Part shown: piece after piece, positions 17,137 to 26,774 of the stretch
Position numbering within the stretch: the first letter of the stretch is position 1
Layout: each line of letters opens with the position of its first letter
From: Pediococcus acidilactici DSM 20284
Lineage (GTDB): Bacteria; Bacillota; Bacilli; Lactobacillales; Lactobacillaceae
Length of the DNA: 64,000 nt
Assembly (NCBI RefSeq): GCF_000146325.1
Contig: NZ_GL397067.1
Span: 65,747 to 129,746 of the forward strand
Direction of reading: 5' to 3'
Made by a program: the position numbers and the translations under genes
Notes under the pieces: model-generated
The model's database searches: none
Seen by the model: the letters and a program-made list of their open reading frames with translations, nothing else
Told to the model about the DNA's origin: nothing

Positions 17137-18594
17137 ATGAAAACATACGTTGCCGTTGACATCGGCGCATCTAGCGGACGCCTGATGCTAGCTCAACCCA
17201 CCGCGGATGGGCGGCTCACTTTAGAAGAGGTCCATCGATTTACTAACGGTTTCAAACTTAAAGATGGACATGACCGTTGGGATATTGACCATTTGATTCA
17301 CGAGATTCTCGTGGGGTTAACCAAGGTCAAGGCGCGGGGGATTAACGCCATTGAATTAGGCATTGACACTTGGGCAGTTGACTACGTTTTAGTAGGTTTT
17401 GACGGCCAGAAGTTAGAAGATCCAATCAGTTACCGGGATCGGCGAACTTCCCAGGCGATTACCGAATTAACCAGTGAATTGCCGAAGGAATATATTTATG
17501 AAAAAACTGGGATTCAGTTTCAAGACTTTAACACCCTGTACCAGCTTTACAAGACTGATCGAGCATTACTAGCTAAAACGGACAAAATCATGATGATTCC
17601 CGACTACATTGGCTATGTACTAACTGGGAATGCAGTTACTGAAATTACTAATGCATCCACCACGCAGATGTTAAATTTACGGGTCGGCTTGTTTGATAAA
17701 GACTTGTTGGCCAAAGTTAACGTCTCTCCAGACCAATTCCCTCGGTTAGTTGAATCAGGAACGGTTTTGGGCAACTTAGGCCATAAATGGCATCGCCAAT
17801 TCGATTTGCCAGAAACTGAAGTGATCACGGTAGCGACCCACGATACGGCTTCAGCAGTAGTGGGAACTCCGGGCCAGGGTGACCGCTGGGCATTCCTAAG
17901 TTCGGGGACTTGGTCACTGCTGGGCACCGAGCTGAACGTTCCGGAAAATGGTTTGGCTGCTTTCCATGAAAACTATACAAACGAATGGGGAGCTTACGGG
18001 ACTTACCGTTTCTTAAAGAACATCATGGGGTTGTGGATTGCACAATGTGTTCGTCACGAATTAGCAGATGAGGTTAGTTTTGGAGAACTTGCTAAACAAG
18101 CGGAAGCAGTCCGCCCGTTCCAACAGTTCATCGACATTAATGATCCCCGGTTTGTTAATCCGGCAAACATGACGGCTGAACTACAAAATTACTGTCGGGA
18201 AACTCAACAACCGGTTCCAGAAACGCCGGGCGAACTTTTCCAAGCAATATACAGTAATTTATCGTTATATTACGCAAATGAGCTTCAAAAATTAGATCAA
18301 ATTTTAAACTACCACATCGAACGACTTAACATTGTTGGTGGGGGCAGCAACGTCGCCTTGATGAATCAACTTACCAGTACGCTAGCCAATGTGGAAGTTA
18401 TTGCAGGACCTAGCGAAGCCACCGCAATTGGTAACGTCTTAGTACAGATGATTGCAACTGACGCCGTGGAAAATATCAATGCGGGACGCCAATTAATTGG
18501 CAAGTCGTTCAAATTAAAGCATTATTATCCGGAAACTGGTAAATACGGCGACATTTTACAACGATACCAACAATTTATTGCAGGCCAAGTTTAG
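17137..18594 (+). CDS. rhaB: L-rhamnulokinase
   Basis: A FGGY-family kinase of 485 residues that phosphorylates L-rhamnulose to rhamnulose 1-phosphate. DIGASSGRLML near residues 7-17 is the N-terminal ATP/sugar motif typical of RhaB, and GGGSN near residue 404 is the second FGGY phosphate element. I prefer ATG 17137 over an earlier in-frame ATG at 17098 because it gives the usual MKTYVAVDIG start and has GGTGG upstream. It lies between the transporter and rhaM in one operon. Confidence 0.92.
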   Translation: MKTYVAVDIGASSGRLMLAQPTADGRLTLEEVHRFTNGFKLKDGHDRWDIDHLIHEILVGLTKVKARGINAIELGIDTWAVDYVLVGFDGQKLEDPISYRDRRTSQAITELTSELPKEYIYEKTGIQFQDFNTLYQLYKTDRALLAKTDKIMMIPDYIGYVLTGNAVTEITNASTTQMLNLRVGLFDKDLLAKVNVSPDQFPRLVESGTVLGNLGHKWHRQFDLPETEVITVATHDTASAVVGTPGQGDRWAFLSSGTWSLLGTELNVPENGLAAFHENYTNEWGAYGTYRFLKNIMGLWIAQCVRHELADEVSFGELAKQAEAVRPFQQFIDINDPRFVNPANMTAELQNYCRETQQPVPETPGELFQAIYSNLSLYYANELQKLDQILNYHIERLNIVGGGSNVALMNQLTSTLANVEVIAGPSEATAIGNVLVQMIATDAVENINAGRQLIGKSFKLKHYYPETGKYGDILQRYQQFIAGQV

Positions 18595-18609
18595 AAAGGA
18601 GTGGTATCA

Positions 18610-18924
18610 ATGATCCGAATTGGACAAGTGATGTATTTACACAAAGATGCATATGCCGAATATGAAAAAAGGCATGCCGAGCTCTGGCCAGAGATGAAGG
18701 CAGCCCTCAAGGAACACGGCGCCCATAATTATTCGATTTATTTAAACGAAAAAACGGGACAGACGTTTGCCTACTTAGAAGTTCCAGACGTGGCCAAGTA
18801 CAACGAAATCGCTCAGACGGCAATCTGTAAGAAATGGTGGGCTTACATGAAACCATTGATGGAAATTAATCCAGATAATAGCCCAGTGACCACTGATTTA
18901 AAAGAGGTCTTTCATTTAGATTAA
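18610..18924 (+). CDS. rhaM: L-rhamnose mutarotase
   Basis: A 104-residue enzyme that interconverts alpha and beta anomers of L-rhamnose, supplying the form used by the isomerase. Start 18610 gives exactly the family length and follows AAAGGAG by 8 bases; GTG 18601 overlaps the ribosome site. The dimeric ferredoxin-like fold pattern, with HAELWPEM and KKWWAYM, is typical of RhaM. Spacing to rhaB is 15 bases. Confidence 0.93.
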   Translation: MIRIGQVMYLHKDAYAEYEKRHAELWPEMKAALKEHGAHNYSIYLNEKTGQTFAYLEVPDVAKYNEIAQTAICKKWWAYMKPLMEINPDNSPVTTDLKEVFHLD

Positions 18925-18947
18925 GTAATTTTTAGGAGGAAAATAAA

Positions 18948-20219
18948 ATGACTAAAGCAAGTGAAGTTGAGAACGCGTACAAAGTGGCTCAAGCGCGTTA
19001 CGCCGAAATTGGGGTTGATACCGAAGCCATGTTGGCTAAATTGGCGAAGATTAAATTGTCGGTGCACTGTTGGCAAGGTGATGATATTCATGGCTTTGTG
19101 AATCCCGAACAAGAATTGACGGGGGGCATTGGGGTTTCTGGCGATTATCCCGGCATGGCCCGGACCCCGGATCAACTAACAGGTGATTTATCGGAGGCGT
19201 TAAGCCTAATTCCCGGAAGTCATAAGGTGGCATTGCATACCTTATACGCGGTTACTAATCAAAAAAAGGACTTTGACGAAATTGGCCCAGAAGACTTCAA
19301 GTACTGGGTTGATTGGGCTAAGGAAGCGGGCGTAGGCCTAGACATGAACCCGACCTTTTTCTCACATCCAATGGTTAAACATAACTTTACCTTAGCCAGC
19401 CCCGAAAAAGATGTCCGGGACTTCTGGATTAAGGTTGGCCAACAATCCCGGGCAATTGCCAATTACTTTGGGGAAGAATTGGGTCAACAATCCGTCAACA
19501 ACTTCTGGATTCCCGATGGTTTCAAGGATAATCCGATTGACAAGCTTAATCCGCGTCTCCGGCTAGTCGAATCGCTGGATAAGATTTTTGCTAAATCGTA
19601 TGACGAAAAAAATACCATTGAAGCAGTCGAAGGAAAACTCTTTGGCACGGGAATTGAATCTTACACGGTCGGCTCCCACCTCTTTTACAATAACTACGCC
19701 ATTAGTCGTGGTAAATTATGGACCATTGATGCGGGACACTGGCATCCAACCGAAGATGTCTCGGATAAATTCTCAGCCTTCCTGCCATTTGGGAAAGGGT
19801 TGATGCTGCACGTTTCGCGTCCGGTACGTTGGGACAGTGATCACGTGGTGATTTTTGACGATGCTTTGATCCGGATTATGCGTTCGTTGGTTCGTGATCA
19901 AGAACTAGACCGGACCAACATTGGCTTAGACTTCTTTGACGCTACCATTAACCGGGTGGCTGCTTGGGTAATTGGAGCTCGGGCAACTCAGAAGGCATTA
20001 TTACAAGCGCTTTTAACCCCAATTGATGACTTGAAGGAAGCCGAATTAAATTACGACTTTACGAAACGTTTGGCAGTTACGGAAGAATTAAAATCTTACC
20101 CATTTGGGGCAGTTTGGGACGAATTTTGTTTACGCAACGACGTACCGGTTGGCACCGATTGGCTCGCAAATATCCGAGAATATGAACAAAAAGTTCAATT
20201 CCCGCGGGATCAAAAATAA
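18948..20219 (+). CDS. rhaA: L-rhamnose isomerase
   Basis: A 423-residue metal-dependent isomerase converting L-rhamnose to L-rhamnulose. The sequence fits RhaA along its full length, with HCWQGDDIHGF near residue 34, DAGHWHPTEDVSDK in the metal-binding core and HVSRPVRWDSDHVV further on. AGGAGG lies 9 bases before the ATG. Third enzyme of the rhaBMAD operon. Confidence 0.95.
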   Translation: MTKASEVENAYKVAQARYAEIGVDTEAMLAKLAKIKLSVHCWQGDDIHGFVNPEQELTGGIGVSGDYPGMARTPDQLTGDLSEALSLIPGSHKVALHTLYAVTNQKKDFDEIGPEDFKYWVDWAKEAGVGLDMNPTFFSHPMVKHNFTLASPEKDVRDFWIKVGQQSRAIANYFGEELGQQSVNNFWIPDGFKDNPIDKLNPRLRLVESLDKIFAKSYDEKNTIEAVEGKLFGTGIESYTVGSHLFYNNYAISRGKLWTIDAGHWHPTEDVSDKFSAFLPFGKGLMLHVSRPVRWDSDHVVIFDDALIRIMRSLVRDQELDRTNIGLDFFDATINRVAAWVIGARATQKALLQALLTPIDDLKEAELNYDFTKRLAVTEELKSYPFGAVWDEFCLRNDVPVGTDWLANIREYEQKVQFPRDQK

Positions 20220-20243
20220 GATTGATAGAAGAGGCGGAAAACG

Positions 20244-21062
20244 ATGAAATTTATTGACTCACAATACGTGAAAGAAATGAAACAAACCACGATGAATTTA
20301 TACCAACACGGTTGGGACGAACGCAACGGCGGTAACGTCAGCTTGCGACTAACGACTGAAGAAGTGCGCGCATTTAGCGACGTTACTGAAACCCTCCGGA
20401 CTGTCGCCATTGATTTTGACGCAAGTGAACTGGCTGGAAAATATTATCTAGTTACCGGTACGGGACGCTACTTTAAAAATATTACCGAGTATCCTGAACG
20501 AGACATGGGCTTGATCCAAATTAATCCGGATGGACAAAGCGTGGCGATTAAATGGGGCTTTAACGACGGTGGCCAACCAACCAGCGAATTTCCGGCCCAC
20601 TTAATGAGTCACCTTGCGCGGTTAAAACAAGATCCCGAACAACGCGTAATTATGCATTGCCATCCGACTAACTTAATTGCGATGACCTTTACTTTGCCAT
20701 TGTCAGAAAAATTATTGAGTCGGACTTTGTGGCAGATGCATCCCGAATCAATCGTGGTTTTCCCAGAAGGTGTTGGGGTAATTCCATATATGTGCCCAGG
20801 AACTACCGCAATTGGAGAAGCTACTGCAACAAAAATGGCGGACCACCATGTAGTAGTTTGGCCGCATCACGGAGTATTTGCGGCCGGGGACTCTTTGGAT
20901 GAGACGTATGGACTAGTGGAAACGGTTGAAAAATCAGCCCTCGTATATACGGCGATTCAAGCACAAGGTGGCCAAATGTTTCAAAAGATTACCGACCAAG
21001 ATTTTCGGGATTTAGCACAAAGGTTTGGATTGAGTTTGCGCGAGGAATATCTGGAAGATTAG
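20244..21062 (+). CDS. rhaD: Rhamnulose-1-phosphate aldolase
   Basis: A class II aldolase of 272 residues that splits L-rhamnulose 1-phosphate into dihydroxyacetone phosphate and L-lactaldehyde. HCHPTN and [10 protein letters not shown] provide the zinc-binding histidines of the AraD/FucA/RhaD fold, and a GNVS-type loop near residue 30 binds phosphate. GAGGCGG precedes the ATG. It is the last gene of the operon and is followed by a strong terminator. Confidence 0.94.
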   Translation: MKFIDSQYVKEMKQTTMNLYQHGWDERNGGNVSLRLTTEEVRAFSDVTETLRTVAIDFDASELAGKYYLVTGTGRYFKNITEYPERDMGLIQINPDGQSVAIKWGFNDGGQPTSEFPAHLMSHLARLKQDPEQRVIMHCHPTNLIAMTFTLPLSEKLLSRTLWQMHPESIVVFPEGVGVIPYMCPGTTAIGEATATKMADHHVVVWPHHGVFAAGDSLDETYGLVETVEKSALVYTAIQAQGGQMFQKITDQDFRDLAQRFGLSLREEYLED

Positions 21063-21077
21063 GTTAAAAATTTTTCT

Positions 21078-21111
21078 AAGGAATTGAGTTAAAAGACTCA
21101 ATTCCTTTTTT
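21078..21111 (+). terminator. Intrinsic terminator of the rhamnose operon
   Basis: AAGGAATTGAGT pairs perfectly with ACTCAATTCCTT over a 6-base loop, followed by T residues. Confidence 0.94.
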
Positions 21112-21214
21112 GCTTTTAGACAATCTTTTATGTAGTAGAAAGTTGGTGTTAGTCACTTTTTGTTGAAATTATTTTCACAAATTGCAAGAATTTCGAAATA
21201 AATACCCATATATA

Positions 21215-21250
21215 TGAAAACAATTGCAAAAACAATGGAAGCGTTTTACA
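21215..21250 (+). promoter_or_regulatory. Two adjacent cre-like boxes before the fructose-family PTS
   Basis: TGAAAACAATTGCA (21215-21228) matches 12 of 14 cre positions. TGGAAGCGTTTTACA (21236-21250) is a cre with one extra T in the right half. They lie 20-60 bases upstream of the PTS start. Confidence 0.5.
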
Positions 21251-21271
21251 GTTGTGATGGAGGTGGAAATA

Positions 21272-22783
21272 ATGCAAAAAAGTAATAAGGGCCCAATGAA
21301 AATTGTGGCGGTAACGGCTTGTGCAGCTGGAATTGCGCATACATATATGGCTGCGGAATCAATTGAGAAAGCAGCTAAAGCTCGCGGAGACCAAGTTAAG
21401 GTAGAAACAGACGGGGCAATGGGGGCTGAAAACGTACTAACCGAAGCGGATATACAAGCTGCGGACTTAGTAATCGTGGCAGCCGACATTAAGATTGACC
21501 CAATTCGGTTCACCGGTAAACGATTATACGTAACCGATTCGAACGAGGCGATTGATGATGGAGCGGCTTTGATTGAAAACGCAATTGCCAAAGCAGAAGT
21601 TTTTGGGAAGAAAGGTACTAAGGTCGGTAAAATCAAAATTGGTAACGACCATAAGAAGAATGGTTTCTTTACCCACGTAATGACCGGGATCTCGTACATG
21701 ATTCCGATGGTAATCTCAGCGGGATTAATTTTAACGATTGCGAACTTGTACGCATTTCAACGAGATAGTGCGGGACGGATTGTTAAATGGGGATTTGATA
21801 ACCATACTCAAATGGGGTTATTGATGTCAAATTTGTTCCAGGTAGGACAAGTTGGCTTTAAATTAATGATTCCATTGTTTGCTGGTTTTGTGGCAATGTC
21901 GATTGCTGATAAGCCTGCCATGGCACCGGCAATGATTGGAGCATATATTGCAAACGACGCGGAACTGTTGCACGCAAAAGCGGGCGGTGGATTTATTGCG
22001 GCTTTATTAGTGGCATTTATTGTTGGTTACTTTGTTAAAGCACTTAAAAAAATTAAATGGCCAAAAATAATTCAACCGATTGTACCCATTATGATTATTC
22101 CGGTGATTGCGACGCTGTTTATCTCGTTAGTGGTATTTTACTTGATTGGTAGTCCGATTGCTGCGGGAATGGACGGTTTGTACTCCTGGCTAAATTGGAT
22201 TAATGCGCACTCAACAAGTGCACCAATTATTTTAGGCGCAATAATTGGTGCGATGATGGGCTTTGACTTAGGTGGACCAGTAAACAAGACGGCCTTAATT
22301 TTTGGCACGGCAGTGTTTACGGATACAATGGCTAAATACGGACCTACACATGCCAACTTTGTTCCTCAGACAGCTGCCCAAGCTGCAATTTCAGTAGCAC
22401 CACTCGGAGTTTGGCTAGCTTCCGTAATTTGGAAGAAGAAGTTTTCTAAAGACGAAAAGGCGGCTGCCGGTGCAGCTCTAGGAATGGGCTTAGTGGGAGT
22501 TACCGAAGGAGCGATTCCATTTGTAGCTGCGGATCCAATTCGAATGATTATTGCTAACGTATGTGGATCAGCCGTTGCGGGTGGGTTAGTTTCCCTAACC
22601 GGATGCAAGTTCTATGGGGGAATTGGTTCGCCACTGGGAACCTTTATTGGTTACATTGAACAACCAGTTCCGTTCATCACTTGGATTCTCTGTGTATGTG
22701 TGGGAATTGCGGTCACCGCTGTCATTATCGGATTTACGAGAAGCGATGCCGTTATTGAAGCGGCTAAAGCGGTAGAAGATTAA
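21272..22783 (+). CDS. PTS EIIBC, fructose/mannosylglycerate family
   Basis: A 503-residue PTS permease. Residues 1-110 form a fructose-type EIIB with phosphocysteine Cys17 (VTACAAGIAHTYMAAE); residues about 130-490 form the EIIC channel, with GFDLGGPVNK. ATG 21272 is chosen for its GGAGGTGG site; an earlier ATG at 21224 has none. The gene is followed by a separate EIIA and a GH38 alpha-mannosidase, as in E. coli mngA/mngB, where the PTS brings in 2-O-mannosylglycerate. The substrate is therefore probably an alpha-mannoside rather than fructose, by inference. Confidence 0.87.
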   Translation: MQKSNKGPMKIVAVTACAAGIAHTYMAAESIEKAAKARGDQVKVETDGAMGAENVLTEADIQAADLVIVAADIKIDPIRFTGKRLYVTDSNEAIDDGAALIENAIAKAEVFGKKGTKVGKIKIGNDHKKNGFFTHVMTGISYMIPMVISAGLILTIANLYAFQRDSAGRIVKWGFDNHTQMGLLMSNLFQVGQVGFKLMIPLFAGFVAMSIADKPAMAPAMIGAYIANDAELLHAKAGGGFIAALLVAFIVGYFVKALKKIKWPKIIQPIVPIMIIPVIATLFISLVVFYLIGSPIAAGMDGLYSWLNWINAHSTSAPIILGAIIGAMMGFDLGGPVNKTALIFGTAVFTDTMAKYGPTHANFVPQTAAQAAISVAPLGVWLASVIWKKKFSKDEKAAAGAALGMGLVGVTEGAIPFVAADPIRMIIANVCGSAVAGGLVSLTGCKFYGGIGSPLGTFIGYIEQPVPFITWILCVCVGIAVTAVIIGFTRSDAVIEAAKAVED

Positions 22784-22807
22784 AAGTGAAAGGAAATTGA
22801 CATTTAT

Positions 22808-23254
22808 ATGGATGCAAATGTTTTTTCTAAAGCAAATATTTTGTTTGATCATGACAGCCAAACTCAAGAAGAGGCTTTTCATGCCATTGCGGAACACGTT
22901 AATAAACTGGGATATGCAGATTCTGTAGACAGTTTTTTTACGGGATTAATGAATCGAGAAAAAGAGACTACTACGGGTTTTAAAAACGGAATTGCCATTC
23001 CTCATAGTAATGACGCAAGTGTAAAACGTCCCGGACTGTTCGTAATTAAGTTTGATCACCAAATTGAATGGAACGCACTTGATAAAAAGCCAGTTCAAGT
23101 AGCGATTGCGCTATCAATTCCTCAAGAAGGATCTAAGGAACATTTACGGCTTTTAAGTAAAATTGCTAGAAAGCTGATGGACGAAGATTTTACTAAAATA
23201 ATTTTAGAAAATGATGACCCAGACATTTTAGCTCAAGCAATTAATGAAATATAG
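22808..23254 (+). CDS. PTS EIIA, fructose/mannitol type
   Basis: A 148-residue phosphocarrier that receives phosphate from HPr and passes it to EIIB. His66 in NGIAIPHSND is the phosphorylation site of the EIIA-Fru/Mtl fold. It follows EIIBC by 24 bases in the same operon; a modest AAAGGAAA site lies upstream. A terminator between this gene and the mannosidase may reduce read-through. Confidence 0.88.
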   Translation: MDANVFSKANILFDHDSQTQEEAFHAIAEHVNKLGYADSVDSFFTGLMNREKETTTGFKNGIAIPHSNDASVKRPGLFVIKFDHQIEWNALDKKPVQVAIALSIPQEGSKEHLRLLSKIARKLMDEDFTKIILENDDPDILAQAINEI

Positions 23255-23272
23255 TTCCATAACCAAAAAGTG

Positions 23273-23304
23273 GAGGCTGGGAAACATCTTTCAGCCTCTT
23301 TTTT
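23273..23304 (+). terminator. Intergenic terminator or attenuator before alpha-mannosidase
   Basis: GAGGCTG (23273-23279) pairs with CAGCCTC (23292-23298) and is followed by six T. It sits inside an otherwise continuous operon, so partial termination could set a higher PTS than hydrolase level. Confidence 0.75.
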
Positions 23305-23338
23305 ATTAAAAATATTAGGTTTAGGAGAAAGAGTAGTA

Positions 23339-25954
23339 ATGAAAAAAATACACGTAATTCATCATACCCACTGGGATTTTGAATGGTACTTTACGAGAGA
23401 TGAAGCATTGATTCAATTTGTTTATCACATGGACGAAGTTTTCGCAGCTTTACAAGCGCAAAAAGTCGATTACTACCTATTGGATGGGCAAATGAGTATT
23501 CTAGATGATTATTTAGATGCTTATCCAGAAAAAAGTAAGGAAATTAAAAAATGGGTTAATGCAGGTCGACTATTTATTGGGCCATGGTATACCCAAACGG
23601 ATGAACTAATTATCACCGGCGAATCAATTGTTCGTAACTTAAGTTTAGGAATGAAAATGGCGCAACGGTTAGGAGGAGCGCAACCAATTGGATATTTGCC
23701 GGACTCCTTTGGGCAAGGTGCGGATATGCCTAAAATTTATAACGGAATGAACATTAAAAACGCCGTTTTTTGGCGGGGGCTGCCGAAAGAAAAGACTGCT
23801 AACCGTGAATTTATTTGGAAGTCAGAAGACGGCTCACAAGTTAGCGTTGCTAACATCAAGAACGGATACTTTGTTGGGGTCGGTTTAATTGAAGATGACG
23901 ACGCCAAAAACATGATGACTACGGTAGTTCAAGGCGCTAGTGTCGACGACGTCCCATTGCCGGTGGGGGGCGATCAACGGTATGTTGATTTTAATTTAAA
24001 AGAACGAATTAGCTTCTATAATCAACAACTTGACGATGCAAAGTTAGTTGAAAGTAATTATGTTAAATATTTTCAGGATCTAAAGCAGCATCAGAATGAA
24101 TTGGATCAGGTTACGGGAGAATTTATTGATCCTTCCGTGTCGAAAATTCACCGCTCAATCTATTCGTCTAGGTACGACCAAAAATATCTTAATGATAAAG
24201 TAGAAAGACGAATGATCTACCAAGTAGAACCTTTGATGGCAATGGCTGAACGTGCAGGTATCCCTTATAAAAAAGCTTTGCTAGATAAAATTTGGAAATT
24301 AATCGTGCGCAACCATGCTCACGATAGCGCTGGTGGATGTAATAGCGATAAAACAAATCGGATGATTTTGGCACGGTTGGTAGAGGCGGATCAATTATCT
24401 TATTCGGTTGTTGATTACCTTACTCGTAAAATTACTGAGTCAGACGTGAACTATGGAGAAAATACGATTACTTTCTTTAATACGTTGCCATATCCAATAA
24501 CTAAACGAGTTAAGTTCCAATTATCACTAAAGAACCCTGCCTTTAAGCTAATGAAGGACGATCAAAAGATAACGGTAGACGTTGAAAAAGTCACCAAAGA
24601 ATATCATGGGCAAATTAAGCGGGATACTAGTGCGTACCGAGATGATGATTTCTACTACAAAATTGACTGCAGCGCGCGAATAAATCTTCCGGCACTACAG
24701 TGGCAATCTTTTGATGTTGTCGCTAGTGAAGCCGTACCCGCATTATTAGAAAATACAACGGACAAATCGATTAGTGATAACCATTTTAAAATTGAATGGG
24801 TTGATGGAAAGCTAAACTTGACTAATTTAAATGATCAAACTTTGGTTGAAGACTTTATGTATATTGAAGACGGAGGAGACGAAGGGGATACTTATGATTA
24901 CTCGCCGGCTTACAAAAACCAAGTTTATCGTTTAGATTTTAAAGACGCTGCGGTCACTACCCGTAAAGGACGGGTAACTAGCCAATTAATTTTACAAGGA
25001 ACCTGGGCAGTTCCGGTTGACTTAGCAGCACGGGCAGAAAACTTGCGAAATCAACAAATCAACTACCAGTTAGAGCTCGAGTTAGACGGAAGTGGTCGGA
25101 TTAATCATGAATTACAAATTCATAACGAGGCCAAGGACCATCGCATGCGAGTGATTAATCGCACTAACATTTATGCTAAGGCCTCTTACGCGGACACTGG
25201 TTTTGGCTATATTGAAAGGCCAGTAGTGGATCCCCACTTAAAGGATTGGCAAGCAATTGGCTATCACGAAGAACCTACGGCCATTTTTCCGATGATCCAC
25301 TACGTTAACGTACACGATGATGAACGTAGTGTCAGCTTCTTAACAAAGGGGATCAAAGAATATCAGATTACGGGCGCTCAAAATGATCGAGTAGCTTTAA
25401 CATTGTTTAGATCAGTAGGTTACTTGGGGCGTCCAGATTTGCTCCGACGTCCGGGAGTAGCGTCTGGAAATCAATTTACCTATATTCCTACACCAGATAG
25501 CCAGCTACAAAAGGAAATGCATTTTAAATGGGCAACTTACATTAGCAAACAGTTTGATCCAGCTGAGATAAGTAAAGAGTTTATGGAGTATGCGGTGACT
25601 AATCCGAACTATCAAGCCCAAGATTTAAATCAGTTTACTAACACTTTGAAGTACTTTGTGATGCACCCGTTAAAAAATACGATTAAAGCACAACCATTTT
25701 TTGAATTGGTTGACCGGCGAATCACCTTTAGTAGCTTAACAAAAAGCATTGACGGAACGGCAGATTTAATTCGAGTAGTTAATTTAAACAAGCAAAAAGT
25801 TCAAATTGATCAACTCATTAACCTCGATAAGCAGTATTATATAAATGAAACCGATTTCTCGGGGCGGATTAGAAAAGATTTAGGCTATGCGGCAAGCATT
25901 GAAAAAATTAGCTTCCAACCGGGAGAGGTGAAGACCTTTAAAATAGCGAGATGA
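23339..25954 (+). CDS. GH38 alpha-mannosidase (first copy)
   Basis: An 871-residue cytoplasmic zinc-dependent alpha-mannosidase. HTHWD at residues 9-13 gives metal ligands His and Asp, and YLPDSFGQ near 119-126 contains the expected nucleophile Asp122. Large C-terminal beta domains follow and no signal peptide is present. ATG 23339 is chosen for TAGGAGAAAGAG just upstream. Its PTS neighbours suggest that, like MngB, it acts on a phosphorylated mannoside. A second GH38 of nearly the same length lies at 39565-42198; both share the block EDGGDEGDTYDYSPAYK. Confidence 0.9.
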   Translation: MKKIHVIHHTHWDFEWYFTRDEALIQFVYHMDEVFAALQAQKVDYYLLDGQMSILDDYLDAYPEKSKEIKKWVNAGRLFIGPWYTQTDELIITGESIVRNLSLGMKMAQRLGGAQPIGYLPDSFGQGADMPKIYNGMNIKNAVFWRGLPKEKTANREFIWKSEDGSQVSVANIKNGYFVGVGLIEDDDAKNMMTTVVQGASVDDVPLPVGGDQRYVDFNLKERISFYNQQLDDAKLVESNYVKYFQDLKQHQNELDQVTGEFIDPSVSKIHRSIYSSRYDQKYLNDKVERRMIYQVEPLMAMAERAGIPYKKALLDKIWKLIVRNHAHDSAGGCNSDKTNRMILARLVEADQLSYSVVDYLTRKITESDVNYGENTITFFNTLPYPITKRVKFQLSLKNPAFKLMKDDQKITVDVEKVTKEYHGQIKRDTSAYRDDDFYYKIDCSARINLPALQWQSFDVVASEAVPALLENTTDKSISDNHFKIEWVDGKLNLTNLNDQTLVEDFMYIEDGGDEGDTYDYSPAYKNQVYRLDFKDAAVTTRKGRVTSQLILQGTWAVPVDLAARAENLRNQQINYQLELELDGSGRINHELQIHNEAKDHRMRVINRTNIYAKASYADTGFGYIERPVVDPHLKDWQAIGYHEEPTAIFPMIHYVNVHDDERSVSFLTKGIKEYQITGAQNDRVALTLFRSVGYLGRPDLLRRPGVASGNQFTYIPTPDSQLQKEMHFKWATYISKQFDPAEISKEFMEYAVTNPNYQAQDLNQFTNTLKYFVMHPLKNTIKAQPFFELVDRRITFSSLTKSIDGTADLIRVVNLNKQKVQIDQLINLDKQYYINETDFSGRIRKDLGYAASIEKISFQPGEVKTFKIAR

Positions 25955-25958
25955 GTAT

Positions 25959-26774
25959 ATGAGTGAATCAATGAGTAATTTAATATTGATGATTGAATCA
26001 AAGCGGGAACAATTTACGGACGTGGATCAAATAATTGCCAACTACTTTGTCGCTCACCAAGAAGTGCGCGACATTAATGGATTAGCCAAAAAATTAGCGG
26101 TATCACCGTCTTCAATTACTAGGTTCAGCCACAAAATTGGGTTAAGTAATTACAAGGAGCTAGTGTTTTTGTATAAAGAATACCTAGGCTCGCTAAACCG
26201 TAAAGTTTCGCGAATTTCAAGTGACGTAGTGGACAGTTATCGGGCCATTGCCCAACGGACGAGCGATCGTTACGATGAACAAACCGTGCAACTTTTCTGT
26301 GAAAGAATTTTTAAAAATCGCATTATTTTCTTTTGGGGGTTAGGATTTAACTCCTTTGTCGGGCTAGATTTTGAGTTTCGGTTTGCCCGATTTGGTAAGA
26401 TAGTCCAACATTTTAGTGATCAGCAGTCGATATCCTTAAACGCAAATTTTTTAAAAAAAGGCGATACTCTGCTAATCTCTTCAATTAGCGCAAAGGACAA
26501 ATCCATACTTAAGTCAATTGAAACAGCTAAAGCTCGTGGCGCACATATCTTATTGATTACTGCTAATCATGAATCGGCTTACCTACCATACTGCGATGGA
26601 GTAATGTATACTGCAAGTTTTTCTCCAGAAGAGTCGTTAGGAAATATTTCTCCGCAGGTTCCAGCGCTAATTGATCTGGATATTATTTATTCAAAGTACA
26701 TTGATTTACACCAACATGATTTATCTCAGTGGGCTAAATCTGAAAATATATTGAAAAATTGGAGGAAGAGTTAA
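25959..26774 (+). CDS. RpiR/MurR-family regulator with SIS domain
   Basis: A 271-residue transcription factor. Residues 1-75 form the RpiR helix-turn-helix (AVSPSSITRFSHKIGLSNYKEL) and about 105-240 the SIS domain that binds phosphosugars. Placed inside the mannosidase/PTS operon, four bases after the mannosidase stop, it most likely senses a phosphorylated intermediate of this pathway. The ribosome site is weak, so translation may depend on coupling to the gene before it. Confidence 0.86.
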   Translation: MSESMSNLILMIESKREQFTDVDQIIANYFVAHQEVRDINGLAKKLAVSPSSITRFSHKIGLSNYKELVFLYKEYLGSLNRKVSRISSDVVDSYRAIAQRTSDRYDEQTVQLFCERIFKNRIIFFWGLGFNSFVGLDFEFRFARFGKIVQHFSDQQSISLNANFLKKGDTLLISSISAKDKSILKSIETAKARGAHILLITANHESAYLPYCDGVMYTASFSPEESLGNISPQVPALIDLDIIYSKYIDLHQHDLSQWAKSENILKNWRKS

